Shown here piece by piece: positions 1-7,463 of a stretch of 64,000 nt of DNA. Source of the DNA: an uncultured Croceitalea sp. (GTDB lineage Bacteria > Bacteroidota > Bacteroidia > Flavobacteriales > Flavobacteriaceae). The number at the start of each line of letters is the position of its first letter. Position 1 is the first letter of the stretch. A program made the position numbers and the translations under genes. The stretch spans positions 124,001 to 188,000 of the forward strand of contig CANLWK010000002.1 of the NCBI GenBank assembly GCA_947494805.1, read 5' to 3'. The notes under the pieces are model-generated. The model saw only the letters and a list, made by a program, of their open reading frames with translations, was not told the DNA's origin and made no database searches.

Positions 1-32
1 CAATATTGTTCTCAAGGTCTACGTTTTAACCT

Positions 33-75
33 TAAAAATATAGCCTGAACGGCACTCATAAAATGATATTCGTCA
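33..75 (-). promoter_or_regulatory. Leftward class II promoter, gene beyond left edge
   Basis: The operator TGATATTCGTCA (64-75) has its centre exactly 33 bp from the centre of a minus-strand -7 element TATTTTTA (33-40). This is the same geometry as the other stress-island promoters listed here. The universal stress protein gene at 101-922 ends just to the right, so the promoter must serve a minus-strand gene that lies outside the window. Confidence 0.5.
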
Positions 76-100
76 ATCAAGGTGCCAACCAATGGTGCCA

Positions 101-922
101 TCACTCATGGATAACATAAAATGGCACGGTGGTATGAAAACTTATCTTTTCTACGATGGAATCAAAAAGAATCTGTTGGATGAAATTTAGGTTCTTGGCC
201 ACCATAATGATCATGTCGATATCCCTACTTTCGACAAAGCACTGAATAGCGGCTTTTACCTTTCTGTTTGTTATAGTATGAAAACTGTAACGACCAGAAA
301 AGGATTCGGTCACATAATCCGTAAGGTATTCTTTGTTCTTTTTTTGCTCATTATTGAGCTGTGCGTCCTTTTTTGAGACGTTCATGATACGTATTTGACC
401 AGAATCCAATTGCAATATTTCGGAGATAGATTTTAAAATACTGTGGGTGTAAAAAATATTGAAATCAGTGGGGAAGGCGATTTCAAGCGGTACTTGAAAT
501 GCCACATCTTTGGGTATGACCAGAGTATTACATTGTACCTTTGTGATGACATCGCCGGCATTGCTGCCCACCACTTTTTCGCGTAGACCCGAGACGCCTT
601 TGGTACCCATAACGATAAGGTCAATTTGCTTTTCAAGCAACTGTTTTTTAACGGTCTCTATAAAGAAACCCTGCTCAATTATGGAATGAAATCGATGATG
701 ACCATTGGTACTCCACTGTTTGACCTTTTTATACAAAGATGAAATGCGAAACTTTGGATTTTCTGCATTTTCGACGCCAGAGAACGTCTTCTGAGCATTC
801 AATAGTGTATCTACATGAAGCAAGTAGAAGTTGCAATCGAGGTCGTCAAACAAGACTTGAGCGTAATGCAAAGCGTTCTCAGCGTTCTCTGAGAAATCTA
901 CGGGGACTAAAATATTCTTCAT
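101..922 (-). CDS. Universal stress protein, tandem UspA domains
   Basis: This 273-residue cytoplasmic protein has two UspA (Rossmann-like) domains. The first (about 1-140) opens with MKNILVPVDFSENAENAL and carries the complete nucleotide-binding motif G-2x-G-9x-GS (GTKGVSGLREKVVGS). The second (about 148-273) has lost that motif, as is common in tandem Usps. I chose the ATG at 922; the frame also extends two residues upstream through TTG and GTG codons, but MKNIL is the standard Usp start. The gene stands alone. Its promoter at 942-984 carries the island's shared operator. Usp proteins support survival under starvation, low oxygen or oxidative stress; the specific role here is inferred from family and context. 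Confidence 0.9.
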   Translation of the reverse strand: MKNILVPVDFSENAENALHYAQVLFDDLDCNFYLLHVDTLLNAQKTFSGVENAENPKFRISSLYKKVKQWSTNGHHRFHSIIEQGFFIETVKKQLLEKQIDLIVMGTKGVSGLREKVVGSNAGDVITKVQCNTLVIPKDVAFQVPLEIAFPTDFNIFYTHSILKSISEILQLDSGQIRIMNVSKKDAQLNNEQKKNKEYLTDYVTESFSGRYSFHTITNRKVKAAIQCFVESRDIDMIIMVAKNLNFIQQILFDSIVEKISFHTTVPFYVIHE

Positions 923-941
923 CACCAATGAAATAACAGTA

Positions 942-984
942 CTAATGTAGAACGACCGCTAGTACTATGTAATGATAAATATCA
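942..984 (-). promoter_or_regulatory. Class II promoter of the usp gene at 101-922
   Basis: The operator TGATAAATATCA (973-984) is one base short of a full FNR box, with flanks a and A. The -7-like element TACATTAG (942-949, minus strand) lies exactly 33 bp centre to centre from it. The element ends 20 bases before the ATG at 922. Confidence 0.6.
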
Positions 985-1017
985 ACTTTACAGGTAGTTT
1001 GACGAAAGGTTGGATTA

Positions 1018-2067
1018 TCATTGAATATCTTGCAAAGATGCTGGATCCAAGATTTTGATATTTCTGTTCTCAACGGCAATTAGGCCTTCGTGTTTAAAAT
1101 CAGATAGTGTGCGAATAAGGCTTTCAGTGGCGATTCCTGCGACGTGGGCAAGATCACCTCGAGTTATATGCAATGGTTCTTTTGGGCCTTTGTTCATGGT
1201 TTTTTCAAACTGTAATAGGGTTTGCGCCGTTTTCTTTCTAACGGAGCTGTAGGCCATTTGTAACAGTTGTTTTTTTATCTCGGTAATATTGTCAGCCAAA
1301 ACTTCCATGAGTTCCAGGGATACTTTTTGGTTTTCTTCAAGGATCTTCTTGAGCTCTGACTTTGCAATGCCAGCGATTTCCACATTTTCGATGGCAACAG
1401 CATATTCTTGGTGGGGCAGGTTCTCGAGCAATGAGGTAAACCCCAAAAACTCGTCGGCACCGTAAAGGGCGGTAATCAATTCTTTTCCTTGTTCATCAAG
1501 TTTGTAACATTTGACCACACCCTTCAATATCAGATAAATTGTATTTGAATGTTCCCCTTCGCAAAAAATGGTCTCTTCTTTTTTAAACGAGGATAGTTGA
1601 CCATAGTCATCAAAAAAGTTTTTTAGTTCGTTCAATGAACGTATCTCATTTTTAGGATTGTTCTTCTGCAGTTTGGCGTTCAGTGACATATTGATAAGCT
1701 CGGCCTTATGCAACCGAGAATGGATTGCGTTTAAAAGCTCTTCTTCTTCAAAGGGTTTGGTCAAATAATCGTCTGCACCGAGGTTCATGCCTCTTCTAAT
1801 ATCTTTTCGCTCTGTCTTTGCCGAAATGAAAATGAAAGGAATGTGTCTGGTCTCTTTATTTGAAGACAACGCCTCTAATACGCCATAACCATCAAGCTCT
1901 GGCATCATGATATCACATAAAATGAGATTTGGAAGTTCTTTTTTTGCCACTTCAACAGCCATTTTTCCGTGGGCTGCATCAAATACCAAGTAACCTGATA
2001 AATTTAAGAGCTCTGCAATGTTTTCGCGCAGCGATACGTCATCTTCTACAAGTAAAATCTTTTTCAT
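1018..2067 (-). CDS. Response regulator: receiver fused to Crp/Fnr-type domain
   Basis: This 349-residue hybrid has a receiver domain (about 1-120, phospho-acceptor D52, S82, K104), then a cyclic-nucleotide-binding fold (about 150-265), then a Crp-type winged helix (about 275-345). The pocket is degenerate: the usual GE and R-[ST]-A pair read LGF (208-210) and EYAV (221-224), so cNMP binding is doubtful and phosphorylation is the likelier input. In the recognition helix E315 and R319 keep the i/i+4 Glu-Arg pair that CRP and FNR use to read TGA half-sites. The gene overlaps the histidine kinase gene by 4 bp (ATGA), so the two are a cognate pair. It is the best in-window candidate for the activator of the TGAYNNNNRTCA promoters; that link is inference. 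Confidence 0.9.
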   Translation of the reverse strand: MKKILLVEDDVSLRENIAELLNLSGYLVFDAAHGKMAVEVAKKELPNLILCDIMMPELDGYGVLEALSSNKETRHIPFIFISAKTERKDIRRGMNLGADDYLTKPFEEEELLNAIHSRLHKAELINMSLNAKLQKNNPKNEIRSLNELKNFFDDYGQLSSFKKEETIFCEGEHSNTIYLILKGVVKCYKLDEQGKELITALYGADEFLGFTSLLENLPHQEYAVAIENVEIAGIAKSELKKILEENQKVSLELMEVLADNITEIKKQLLQMAYSSVRKKTAQTLLQFEKTMNKGPKEPLHITRGDLAHVAGIATESLIRTLSDFKHEGLIAVENRNIKILDPASLQDIQ

Positions 2068-3575
2068 GATGTCGGTTGTTCAATAGGAATTTTCACCGTG
2101 AAAATGGAGCCTCTGTTAAGTTCACTTTCAAAGGTGATCTGTCCTCCAAGATTGTTCATATGTTGTTTTACAATATTCAAGCCAATACCTGTGCCTTGTG
2201 AGGTCAGTACGTTACTAGCCCTAAAATACCTATCAAAAACAAAGGGCTGTTCTTCAGCCGGTATGCCCAACCCTTCATCTTTGATTTTTAAAGTCAATGT
2301 ATTCGCGCTCTTTTCAACTATAACTTGAATATTTGTGTGCTCTGGTGAATACTTGATGGCATTATGCAACAGGTTTGATAGGGCCAATGCCATTATTTTT
2401 TCGTCAAAAGAAATTGAAATACCATCAATATTCTCAGGATATAGAATGCGCTGTCCCTCTTTCAAGAGCGTATTTGAGTTATACACCACCTCATTGATTA
2501 CCTTGCTTAAAGAAAAGGAGGTGACATTGTACTTGACCTTGTCAGAATCTAAGCGTTCTATGGATAAAAAATCGGTAAGAATGTTATCTAAATACCTGAC
2601 TTTAGATTTAATAGTGGTAATATGTTTATCACGTTTTTCTTGTTGGTCACCATCAGTATATTTTGATAATAGGGCGGTAGATGTCAAAATGCTGGTCAAA
2701 GGTGTTTTAAACTCATGGGAGACCAATGACAAGAATTTTGTCTTTAGCTCGTTCAGTTTTTTTTCTGCTTTCAGGGCCTCACTGAGTTGCAAAGTGCGCT
2801 GTTCAACTTTATTTTCTAGATTTTGTGTATAATTCTTACGCTCGGTAATGTCAAGTACAATGGCTACGCAAACTTGCTTTTTACCAATTTTTGATAATTG
2901 TAAATGTACTTCAACGGGATACGTTGAGCCATCTTTTCGCTGATGTATGGTTTCAAAATCTATTTTCTCCTTGGTACCTTTGAGCAAAGGCCTTATCAAA
3001 CGGGTGAAGCTTTCATGGGTCAGTTCTGGCTTTATATCCAGAATGGATATGTCTTCTAGCTCCTCAGTAGTATACCCTAGATTTAATTGCGCACCATAAT
3101 TGACATTAAAGAACTTGAACGTTTTAACGTCAAATACAAAGATTTCATTGAGCGATTCATTAAAAATACGGTACCAATGGTCAATGGCCTGTTCTGCTTT
3201 TTTACGTTCGGAGATATCTATGACCAAAGCCATCACATACTTTTTACGAAGCAGTTTAAAGGGACTTAAGCCAATCTCTAAGGGAAATTTACTGCCATCT
3301 TTACGCACACCCTCCAATTCAAGCCCTTGGCCCATACCACGTTTTTTTCCCTTATCCAGAAAGCTGTTAAAGTGTTGTTGATGAACGGTTTTTGAAGGTT
3401 GAGGTATCAGAATGTCAAGAGCGTTACCATTTAACCCTTCATTTGGGTATCCGAACATCTTATTGGCCATGACATTACTGGCAACAATAAGCTGCTTATC
3501 ATTTACGATAAGGATTCCTTCTGAAACCGCATCCGATAGAATTTTAAAAATATCGTTTTCTTCAAATAACTTCAC
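2064..3575 (-). CDS. Soluble PAS-PAS sensor histidine kinase
   Basis: This 503-residue kinase has no membrane segment. It has PAS 1 (about 10-125), PAS 2 (about 130-247), a short coiled coil (250-280), a HisKA dimerisation helix with phospho-acceptor H287 (SHEFKTPL), and a HATPase_c domain with an N box (NLLHNAIKYS) and G boxes (DEGLGIP and GTGIGLNIV). It starts with GTG. The absence of membrane segments suggests a cytosolic or cofactor-borne signal such as redox state or oxygen, but no haem or flavin ligand can be assigned by eye. Its stop overlaps the start of the receiver-CRP gene, so it is expected to phosphorylate D52 of that protein. The operator at 3599-3610 lies upstream but is not correctly placed to drive this gene. 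Confidence 0.92.
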   Translation of the reverse strand: MKLFEENDIFKILSDAVSEGILIVNDKQLIVASNVMANKMFGYPNEGLNGNALDILIPQPSKTVHQQHFNSFLDKGKKRGMGQGLELEGVRKDGSKFPLEIGLSPFKLLRKKYVMALVIDISERKKAEQAIDHWYRIFNESLNEIFVFDVKTFKFFNVNYGAQLNLGYTTEELEDISILDIKPELTHESFTRLIRPLLKGTKEKIDFETIHQRKDGSTYPVEVHLQLSKIGKKQVCVAIVLDITERKNYTQNLENKVEQRTLQLSEALKAEKKLNELKTKFLSLVSHEFKTPLTSILTSTALLSKYTDGDQQEKRDKHITTIKSKVRYLDNILTDFLSIERLDSDKVKYNVTSFSLSKVINEVVYNSNTLLKEGQRILYPENIDGISISFDEKIMALALSNLLHNAIKYSPEHTNIQVIVEKSANTLTLKIKDEGLGIPAEEQPFVFDRYFRASNVLTSQGTGIGLNIVKQHMNNLGGQITFESELNRGSIFTVKIPIEQPTS

Positions 3576-3598
3576 AACTTAAAGGTAGTTTATATTAC

Positions 3599-3641
3599 TG
3601 ATCTTGGTCATATAAAAATAGCGGTAAACCCTTTACTTTTA
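3599..3641 (+). promoter_or_regulatory. Class II promoter of TerB-like gene
   Basis: The operator TGATCTTGGTCA (3599-3610) and the -7 element TACTTTTA (3634-3641) are 33 bp apart centre to centre. The element ends 25 bases before the ATG at 3666. In the opposite direction the matching position falls on the kinase start codon and holds no -7 element. Confidence 0.6.
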
Positions 3642-3665
3642 ACTATAACATTTAAAGAAAGAGCA

Positions 3666-4073
3666 ATGTTTGTTTCAAAAAATAATATAGGAAAAGCCTT
3701 TTACCAGAGCCTGGGAAAACTCTTTTATGCAGTGGCCCAAGCAGACTCTAGTGTGCATTCGAAAGAAATAGATACCCTAAAAGAAATGGTACGTGAATAT
3801 TGGCTGCAGGTAGACGAGGTCGAAGATGAGTACAGTACCGATGCGGCCTTTCAGATAGAAACCGTTTTTGATTGGTTGTTGGAATATGAAAAAAGTGCGC
3901 AGGAATGCTATGAAGAGTTTGAACAGTTCTATACCGATCATAAAGTGCGTTTTACAGATGATATCAAGTATTTGACCATGGCCACGGCACGAGCAATAGC
4001 CTCTGCCTTTTCAGGTAAGAACAAGGCTGAATTGATTACCCTTGGTCGTTTAGAACTGCTCTTCAGAACCTAG
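3666..4073 (+). CDS. TerB-like acidic helical protein
   Basis: This 135-residue, all-helical, acidic protein has no signal peptide. The N-terminal half (GKLFYAVAQADSSVHSKE) resembles the TerB/tellurite-resistance and DjlA N-terminal fold, in which a conserved acidic AxxDxxxxxxE segment follows the first helix. Assignment to that superfamily is tentative and no catalytic activity is implied. The gene has its own promoter with the island operator. It runs convergently into the next usp gene, whose stop codon is directly adjacent (4074). Its place in the regulon points to a stress function. Confidence 0.7.
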   Translation: MFVSKNNIGKAFYQSLGKLFYAVAQADSSVHSKEIDTLKEMVREYWLQVDEVEDEYSTDAAFQIETVFDWLLEYEKSAQECYEEFEQFYTDHKVRFTDDIKYLTMATARAIASAFSGKNKAELITLGRLELLFRT

Positions 4074-4895
4074 TCAAATCTTTAGGGTCATAAGTGGCAT
4101 TTTTATGGTATTGGCCATTTTTTCGCCAATACTTCCCCAAAAAAAATGTGCAATCCCCTTGCGACCGTGGGTCGGTATAATCACCAAATCGGCCATAAGT
4201 GTTTTGGCATAGTTAAAAATACCATCTTCAACGCTATAGTCATTGTAGATTTTTATGGGCAACTTTTCTCCTATGGCCCCTAAAAATTGCTCAGTTCGTG
4301 CTTCCACTTCAATATCGCTCAAGAAGTTAACGCCCATGGTATTGATGTAGACCAAATAAAGCTTGGCGCCAAAAGTATTTGCAAAGGCCTTGGCCTTTTG
4401 GTATGCTAAACTATTTTCGGGTTTGAGGTTACAAGCAAAGACGATGATGTCAAGGGTAAAATTAGGATGTCTCTTTTTCACAACTAGTACCGGTATTTGA
4501 GATGAACGCACAACCTTTTCGGTGTTTGAACCTACAAAGAACGTACTAAAACCACTTCTGCCATGCGACCCCATCACAATAAGGTCTATCTTCTGCTCTT
4601 CTGCGACTAAGTTGATTTCTTCAAAAATCTTATAATTTTGAAGCAATAACTTTAGGTTGATTCCTTTCAAGTAGGGTTTATCGGCTAACATTTTGATTTT
4701 TTCCCGGGCTAGTTTCATGTAATACTTGGCCTCTTCTTGTTCTTGAAGTTCTGATTTGGACAATATTGATTCTGATACTCCGATCATATGAAATATAGTG
4801 ATGGTCGCATCATGTCTTTTAGCCAGTTGTGCAGCCACTTCTAAAGCATATTCAGCGCATTCCGAAAAATCGATAGGTACCAATAGGTGCTTCAT
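4074..4895 (-). CDS. Universal stress protein, tandem UspA domains
   Basis: This is a 273-residue tandem Usp. The frame is open up to 5000, but the ATG at 4895 (MKHLLVPIDFSECAEYAL) is the standard Usp start and sits one base after the stop of the hibernation-factor gene, so the two are co-transcribed and probably translationally coupled. Domain 1 has the full ATP motif (GSHGRSGFSTFFVGS). Domain 2 has a near copy in which the first glycine is proline (PTHGRKGIAHFFWGS). The operon promoter with the shared operator is at 5219-5261. Coupling of a Usp to a ribosome-hibernation factor suggests a dormancy or energy-limitation response. Confidence 0.9.
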   Translation of the reverse strand: MKHLLVPIDFSECAEYALEVAAQLAKRHDATITIFHMIGVSESILSKSELQEQEEAKYYMKLAREKIKMLADKPYLKGINLKLLLQNYKIFEEINLVAEEQKIDLIVMGSHGRSGFSTFFVGSNTEKVVRSSQIPVLVVKKRHPNFTLDIIVFACNLKPENSLAYQKAKAFANTFGAKLYLVYINTMGVNFLSDIEVEARTEQFLGAIGEKLPIKIYNDYSVEDGIFNYAKTLMADLVIIPTHGRKGIAHFFWGSIGEKMANTIKMPLMTLKI

Positions 4896-4896
4896 T

Positions 4897-5196
4897 TCAA
4901 AATTTTGAGAATTGTTGTTTTCTTTTTTTGAGCTGTCTTGTGAGGTCATTGATCGTATTGACCACGGCTTTTTCGTAATCATCTTCAATGGATTTTGCAA
5001 ATATTTTAGGCCCGGGGCAGCTCAATTCAATATCACAGCATTTGTTGACCACGCCTTTGTAATTTTCAGTTTTTATGAGAACATCCGCCCTTATCAACCA
5101 AGAATACTTGTTTGAAAGCTTGTTCAGTTTTTTGATGATAATGTTATCCAGTGTCTCGCTCGAGGGCATTTTAAGGTATTGAATGTCTATGGTCAT
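4897..5196 (-). CDS. Short ribosome hibernation factor (HPF/RaiA family)
   Basis: This 99-residue protein matches the sigma-54-modulation/S30EA family in length and pattern: a beta-alpha-beta-beta-beta-alpha layout, an N-terminal strand MTIDIQYLKMPSSETLDNII, a central basic stretch, and a C-terminal helix with a run of basic residues (LTRQLKKRKQQ). It lacks the C-terminal dimerisation domain of long HPF. Proteins of this type bind the 30S decoding site and silence ribosomes in stationary phase or stress. It is the first gene of a two-gene operon with the downstream Usp and is transcribed from a promoter divergent from the DUF2267 gene. Confidence 0.8.
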   Translation of the reverse strand: MTIDIQYLKMPSSETLDNIIIKKLNKLSNKYSWLIRADVLIKTENYKGVVNKCCDIELSCPGPKIFAKSIEDDYEKAVVNTINDLTRQLKKRKQQFSKF

Positions 5197-5218
5197 AATA
5201 GGTATGAATTTGTAAGAC

Positions 5219-5261
5219 TAAAATTAGATGGTGATCATTACCTAAACCATGACACATATCA
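5219..5261 (-). promoter_or_regulatory. Class II promoter of hibernation factor-usp operon
   Basis: The operator TGACACATATCA (5250-5261) is shared with the divergent gene. The -7-like element TAATTTTA (5219-5226, minus strand) lies exactly 33 bp away centre to centre and ends 23 bases before the ATG at 5196. The same eight bases are used in the usp promoter at 13025-13067. Confidence 0.6.
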
Positions 5262-5292
5262 TTTTGTATAAAGTTTACAACCACAATATTTG
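5250..5292 (+). promoter_or_regulatory. Class II promoter of DUF2267 gene
   Basis: The same operator (5250-5261) is read in the other direction. The element AATATTTG (5285-5292) is centred 33 bp to the right and ends 19 bases before the ATG at 5311. It keeps TTTG but has A in place of the first T. Confidence 0.5.
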
Positions 5293-5310
5293 TGCTATAA
5301 AATATAGGTC

Positions 5311-5763
5311 ATGGCACTTAACTTCAATCAATATGCCGCAGAAGGAAATAAATTTTTGAACGCGTATGCTAAAAAGATGAACCTTGGGGACAATAGGGAC
5401 AAAGCTGGTAGAATACTAACATCGGTTTTGCATGCCCTCAGAGATATTATACCCATGCAAGAATCTTTTCAGTTTATGGCACAATTGCCCATGTTCTTGA
5501 AGGCGGTTTATGTTCATGGATGGAGTAGCGGTAAGAAAAGACCAAAAGTAAAACGAATGGCAGAGTTTATTGATCTGGTCAGAAAACATGATGGTCCCGC
5601 TGCGGTCAACGATTTTGAATATAGCGAAGAGGTTGCGGAACGGTATATCAAAACCACCTTCATTTTTTTACGAAACTATGTGTCACTGGGCGAACTTGAA
5701 GACATAAGGGATTCACTACCGAAAGACCTAAAAGATATGGTGTACTCAAACATTATGTTTTAA
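5311..5763 (+). CDS. DUF2267 domain protein
   Basis: This 150-residue soluble protein matches the DUF2267 family along its length. The visible pattern is an N-terminal helix with FLNAYAKKMN, a segment GRILTSVLHALRDIIPMQES, the basic loop SSGKKRPKVKRM, and a C-terminal half repeating the helical unit (AERYIKTTFIFLRNYVSLGE). The biochemical function is unknown; family members often sit beside Usp and other stress genes. It is divergent from the hibernation-factor operon and shares one central operator with it. Confidence 0.85.
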   Translation: MALNFNQYAAEGNKFLNAYAKKMNLGDNRDKAGRILTSVLHALRDIIPMQESFQFMAQLPMFLKAVYVHGWSSGKKRPKVKRMAEFIDLVRKHDGPAAVNDFEYSEEVAERYIKTTFIFLRNYVSLGELEDIRDSLPKDLKDMVYSNIMF

Positions 5764-5791
5764 TGAAGTATAAACGCTAAACACAATTAAA

Positions 5792-6412
5792 ATGAAAATT
5801 ACAACAACAGTACTGGCACTTTTTACAGTATTAGGTTTGGCTGCACAATTGCCAGAAGCTTTAGACGAAGTCGCACCTTTTAGCGAAGATTTAGCCGCAA
5901 TAAGAAAAGGAAACGATTGGGCTTTCATTGATGATTTGGGTACCATCGTTATTGATTTTAGAAGCGATATTCATTGGAACCCCTCGGCAAAAGAGACGTC
6001 TAAAGGAGTAAATGCGGTACGACAACCCAAGTTTTCAGACGGATTGTGTATGGTCAGAACCTATGTAGATGATATTGCCGTGTATGGTTTTATCAATACC
6101 AAAGGTGAATTGGTAATAGAACATCAGTTTTTAAACGTACACCCTTTTAAAAATGGTTTCACTACCGGGGTTATCTATGAAAAGGTCTTTCGTGGAAGAA
6201 ATGAATTTAAACTTGATATTTACGAGCATAAATTTCACGAAGTCTTGATGGATGCTTCCGGTAAGATTATCGAGTTTTTGGGAAGACGGTATAACATCCA
6301 AATGAAGAAAAGTAGGTATAAACTGCCGACCGTAAGCGCTAGATTGCTCAATGACCAACTGGTTGCCGTAAAAATAAAAAACGATTGGGCCATAAAAAAA
6401 ATCAACTTATAG
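5792..6412 (+). CDS. Exported WG-repeat protein
   Basis: This 206-residue protein has a short N-terminal hydrophobic signal (MKITTTVLALFTVLGLAAQ). At least two WG-repeat units follow (DLAAIRKGNDWAFIDDLGTI and a later YGFINTKGELVIEHQF), with a last partial unit near the C-terminus (VAVKIKNDWAIKK). WG repeats are short beta-rich units, usually extracytoplasmic, and no enzymatic role is known. It starts 28 bp after the DUF2267 stop and probably lies in the same transcript. Its stop overlaps the end of a convergent gene by 6 bp. Confidence 0.75.
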   Translation: MKITTTVLALFTVLGLAAQLPEALDEVAPFSEDLAAIRKGNDWAFIDDLGTIVIDFRSDIHWNPSAKETSKGVNAVRQPKFSDGLCMVRTYVDDIAVYGFINTKGELVIEHQFLNVHPFKNGFTTGVIYEKVFRGRNEFKLDIYEHKFHEVLMDASGKIIEFLGRRYNIQMKKSRYKLPTVSARLLNDQLVAVKIKNDWAIKKINL

Positions 6413-7062
6413 CTGCCTTTTTATATGCACATGGACATTTGTTACCATAGTATCCAATAGTAAGTACCACACAATAAAAATACCAAAGGTGATTTTCTGT
6501 ATTTGGGGCAGTAAGTAGGTGAAGATATCGAACAGATAAAAGAGGTAATTGATGATAAATACGCTTAAAAATAACACGCCAAATACATATTGTTTGCGAT
6601 GGCGGTTATGTTGAAGGGTCAAAGACAAAAATAACACTGAGATGGCACCGAAACTTCCAGAGAAAAGAATGATGCGGTCATGACTCGAAAAAGGCAATAA
6701 AAGCAAAGAAAATACAGCTACCTGTGCAGAACGATGCCAAATTAAGCCATGCCATTTACGGTAAGACCGTAAACTTAAAACCATATTCCTCCACAAAAAC
6801 AAAATACCAAAACAAATAGACCATAATGCGATTATGGCGAATGGTCTCGCGGGATTTTGGGTTAAATCCAAAATCTTCAAATCTAGTAAGTCACATAGGT
6901 AACCATTCCAGATAGAAATTGTATTTGCAGGCACAAATTGGCCGAAGGTATGAGCATAAAGTAAAGTAGTATGGAAACACTATAAAAAGTTAGAAAGAGC
7001 AACATCCCAATTTTCGGAATGGTTTTTAAAGATAGTTTGTTGTTTATAGTAAACGTTCCCAT
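6407..7062 (-). pseudogene. Multi-pass membrane protein, frameshifted near N-terminus
   Basis: The long frame (6407-6934) codes about five hydrophobic segments but begins abruptly at a GTG with no membrane start. Reading further upstream in this frame gives a sensible extension (LLYAHTFGQFVPANTI) until a TAG at 6980-6982. A second frame starts at the ATG at 7062, codes a plausible N-terminus with one hydrophobic segment (GMLLFLTFYSVSILLYF), and continues past this point. The two can be joined by a single 1- or 2-base shift between about 6895 and 6980, most likely near 6956-6965. This is either a real disruption or a sequencing error. The function is unknown. Confidence 0.6.
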
Positions 7063-7116
7063 AAGCTACAAATGTTTTTGGCACGTTGGTAAGCGAGTAT
7101 ATATGGCCATAAACAA

Positions 7117-7142
7117 GAACAGGAGGTACAAACCTCCTGTTC
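7117..7142 (-). terminator. Perfect 11-bp hairpin, likely terminator
   Basis: GAACAGGAGGT (7117-7127) pairs perfectly with ACCTCCTGTTC (7132-7142) around a 4-base loop. On the minus strand it is followed by a modestly T-rich stretch (TTGTTTATGG). It would end a leftward transcript from the 7390-7432 promoter. Confidence 0.5.
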
Positions 7143-7389
7143 CAGTATGAAAAAAACTGGGTTCACTTGCACATCATCACCTTGTTTTCCGTATCCTGTT
7201 GCCAACATATTTAAAACAAGACTATCAACGAATTGAAACCATTTTTTTCAAACGGTCTCTGCCTCTTAAAGATTCAAAGACCTTAAACCGGTTCATAATC
7301 AAAGCCCTCTAAGCTTGAACCTTACGTTGCCGTAAAGAAGGTTCCGGTTTATCACTACACAAAATTTTAATGAGCCTGATTTGGTCTTA

Positions 7390-7432
7390 CTAAAATACCA
7401 AGAGACAAGCTTGTATAAAATGATTTAGGTCA
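7390..7432 (-). promoter_or_regulatory. Leftward class II promoter without adjacent ORF
   Basis: The operator TGATTTAGGTCA (7421-7432) and the -7-like element TATTTTAG (7390-7397, minus strand) are exactly 33 bp apart centre to centre. The first ATG in the direction of transcription is 328 bases away, unlike the other promoters of this set. Confidence 0.5.
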
Positions 7433-7463
7433 TTTTCATGAAAATGTTTGGCAATTTCTGGTA

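Larger units (their letters stand above)
7063..7463. other. 400-base gap with hairpins and an orphan operator
   Basis: No ORF is supported on either strand. From left to right the gap holds a perfect 11-bp hairpin (7117-7142), a weaker stem CCAGT/ACTGG (7142-7160), an imperfect stem GAACCTT/AAGGTTC (about 7317-7343) and a leftward promoter with the island operator (7390-7432). A 16-bp perfect palindrome (7431-7446) overlaps the operator edge. The contents fit a regulated noncoding transcript or a long 5' leader of the membrane gene starting at 7062. Confidence 0.55.

Noticed and set aside
3568-3610. Operator at 3599-3610 as promoter of the histidine kinase operon
   Set aside because: The position 33 bp away on the minus strand falls on the GTG start codon and is not a -7 element.
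5230-5242. Palindrome GGTGATCATTACC next to the shared operator
   Set aside because: Does not have the TGA-N6-TCA geometry and recurs in no other promoter here.
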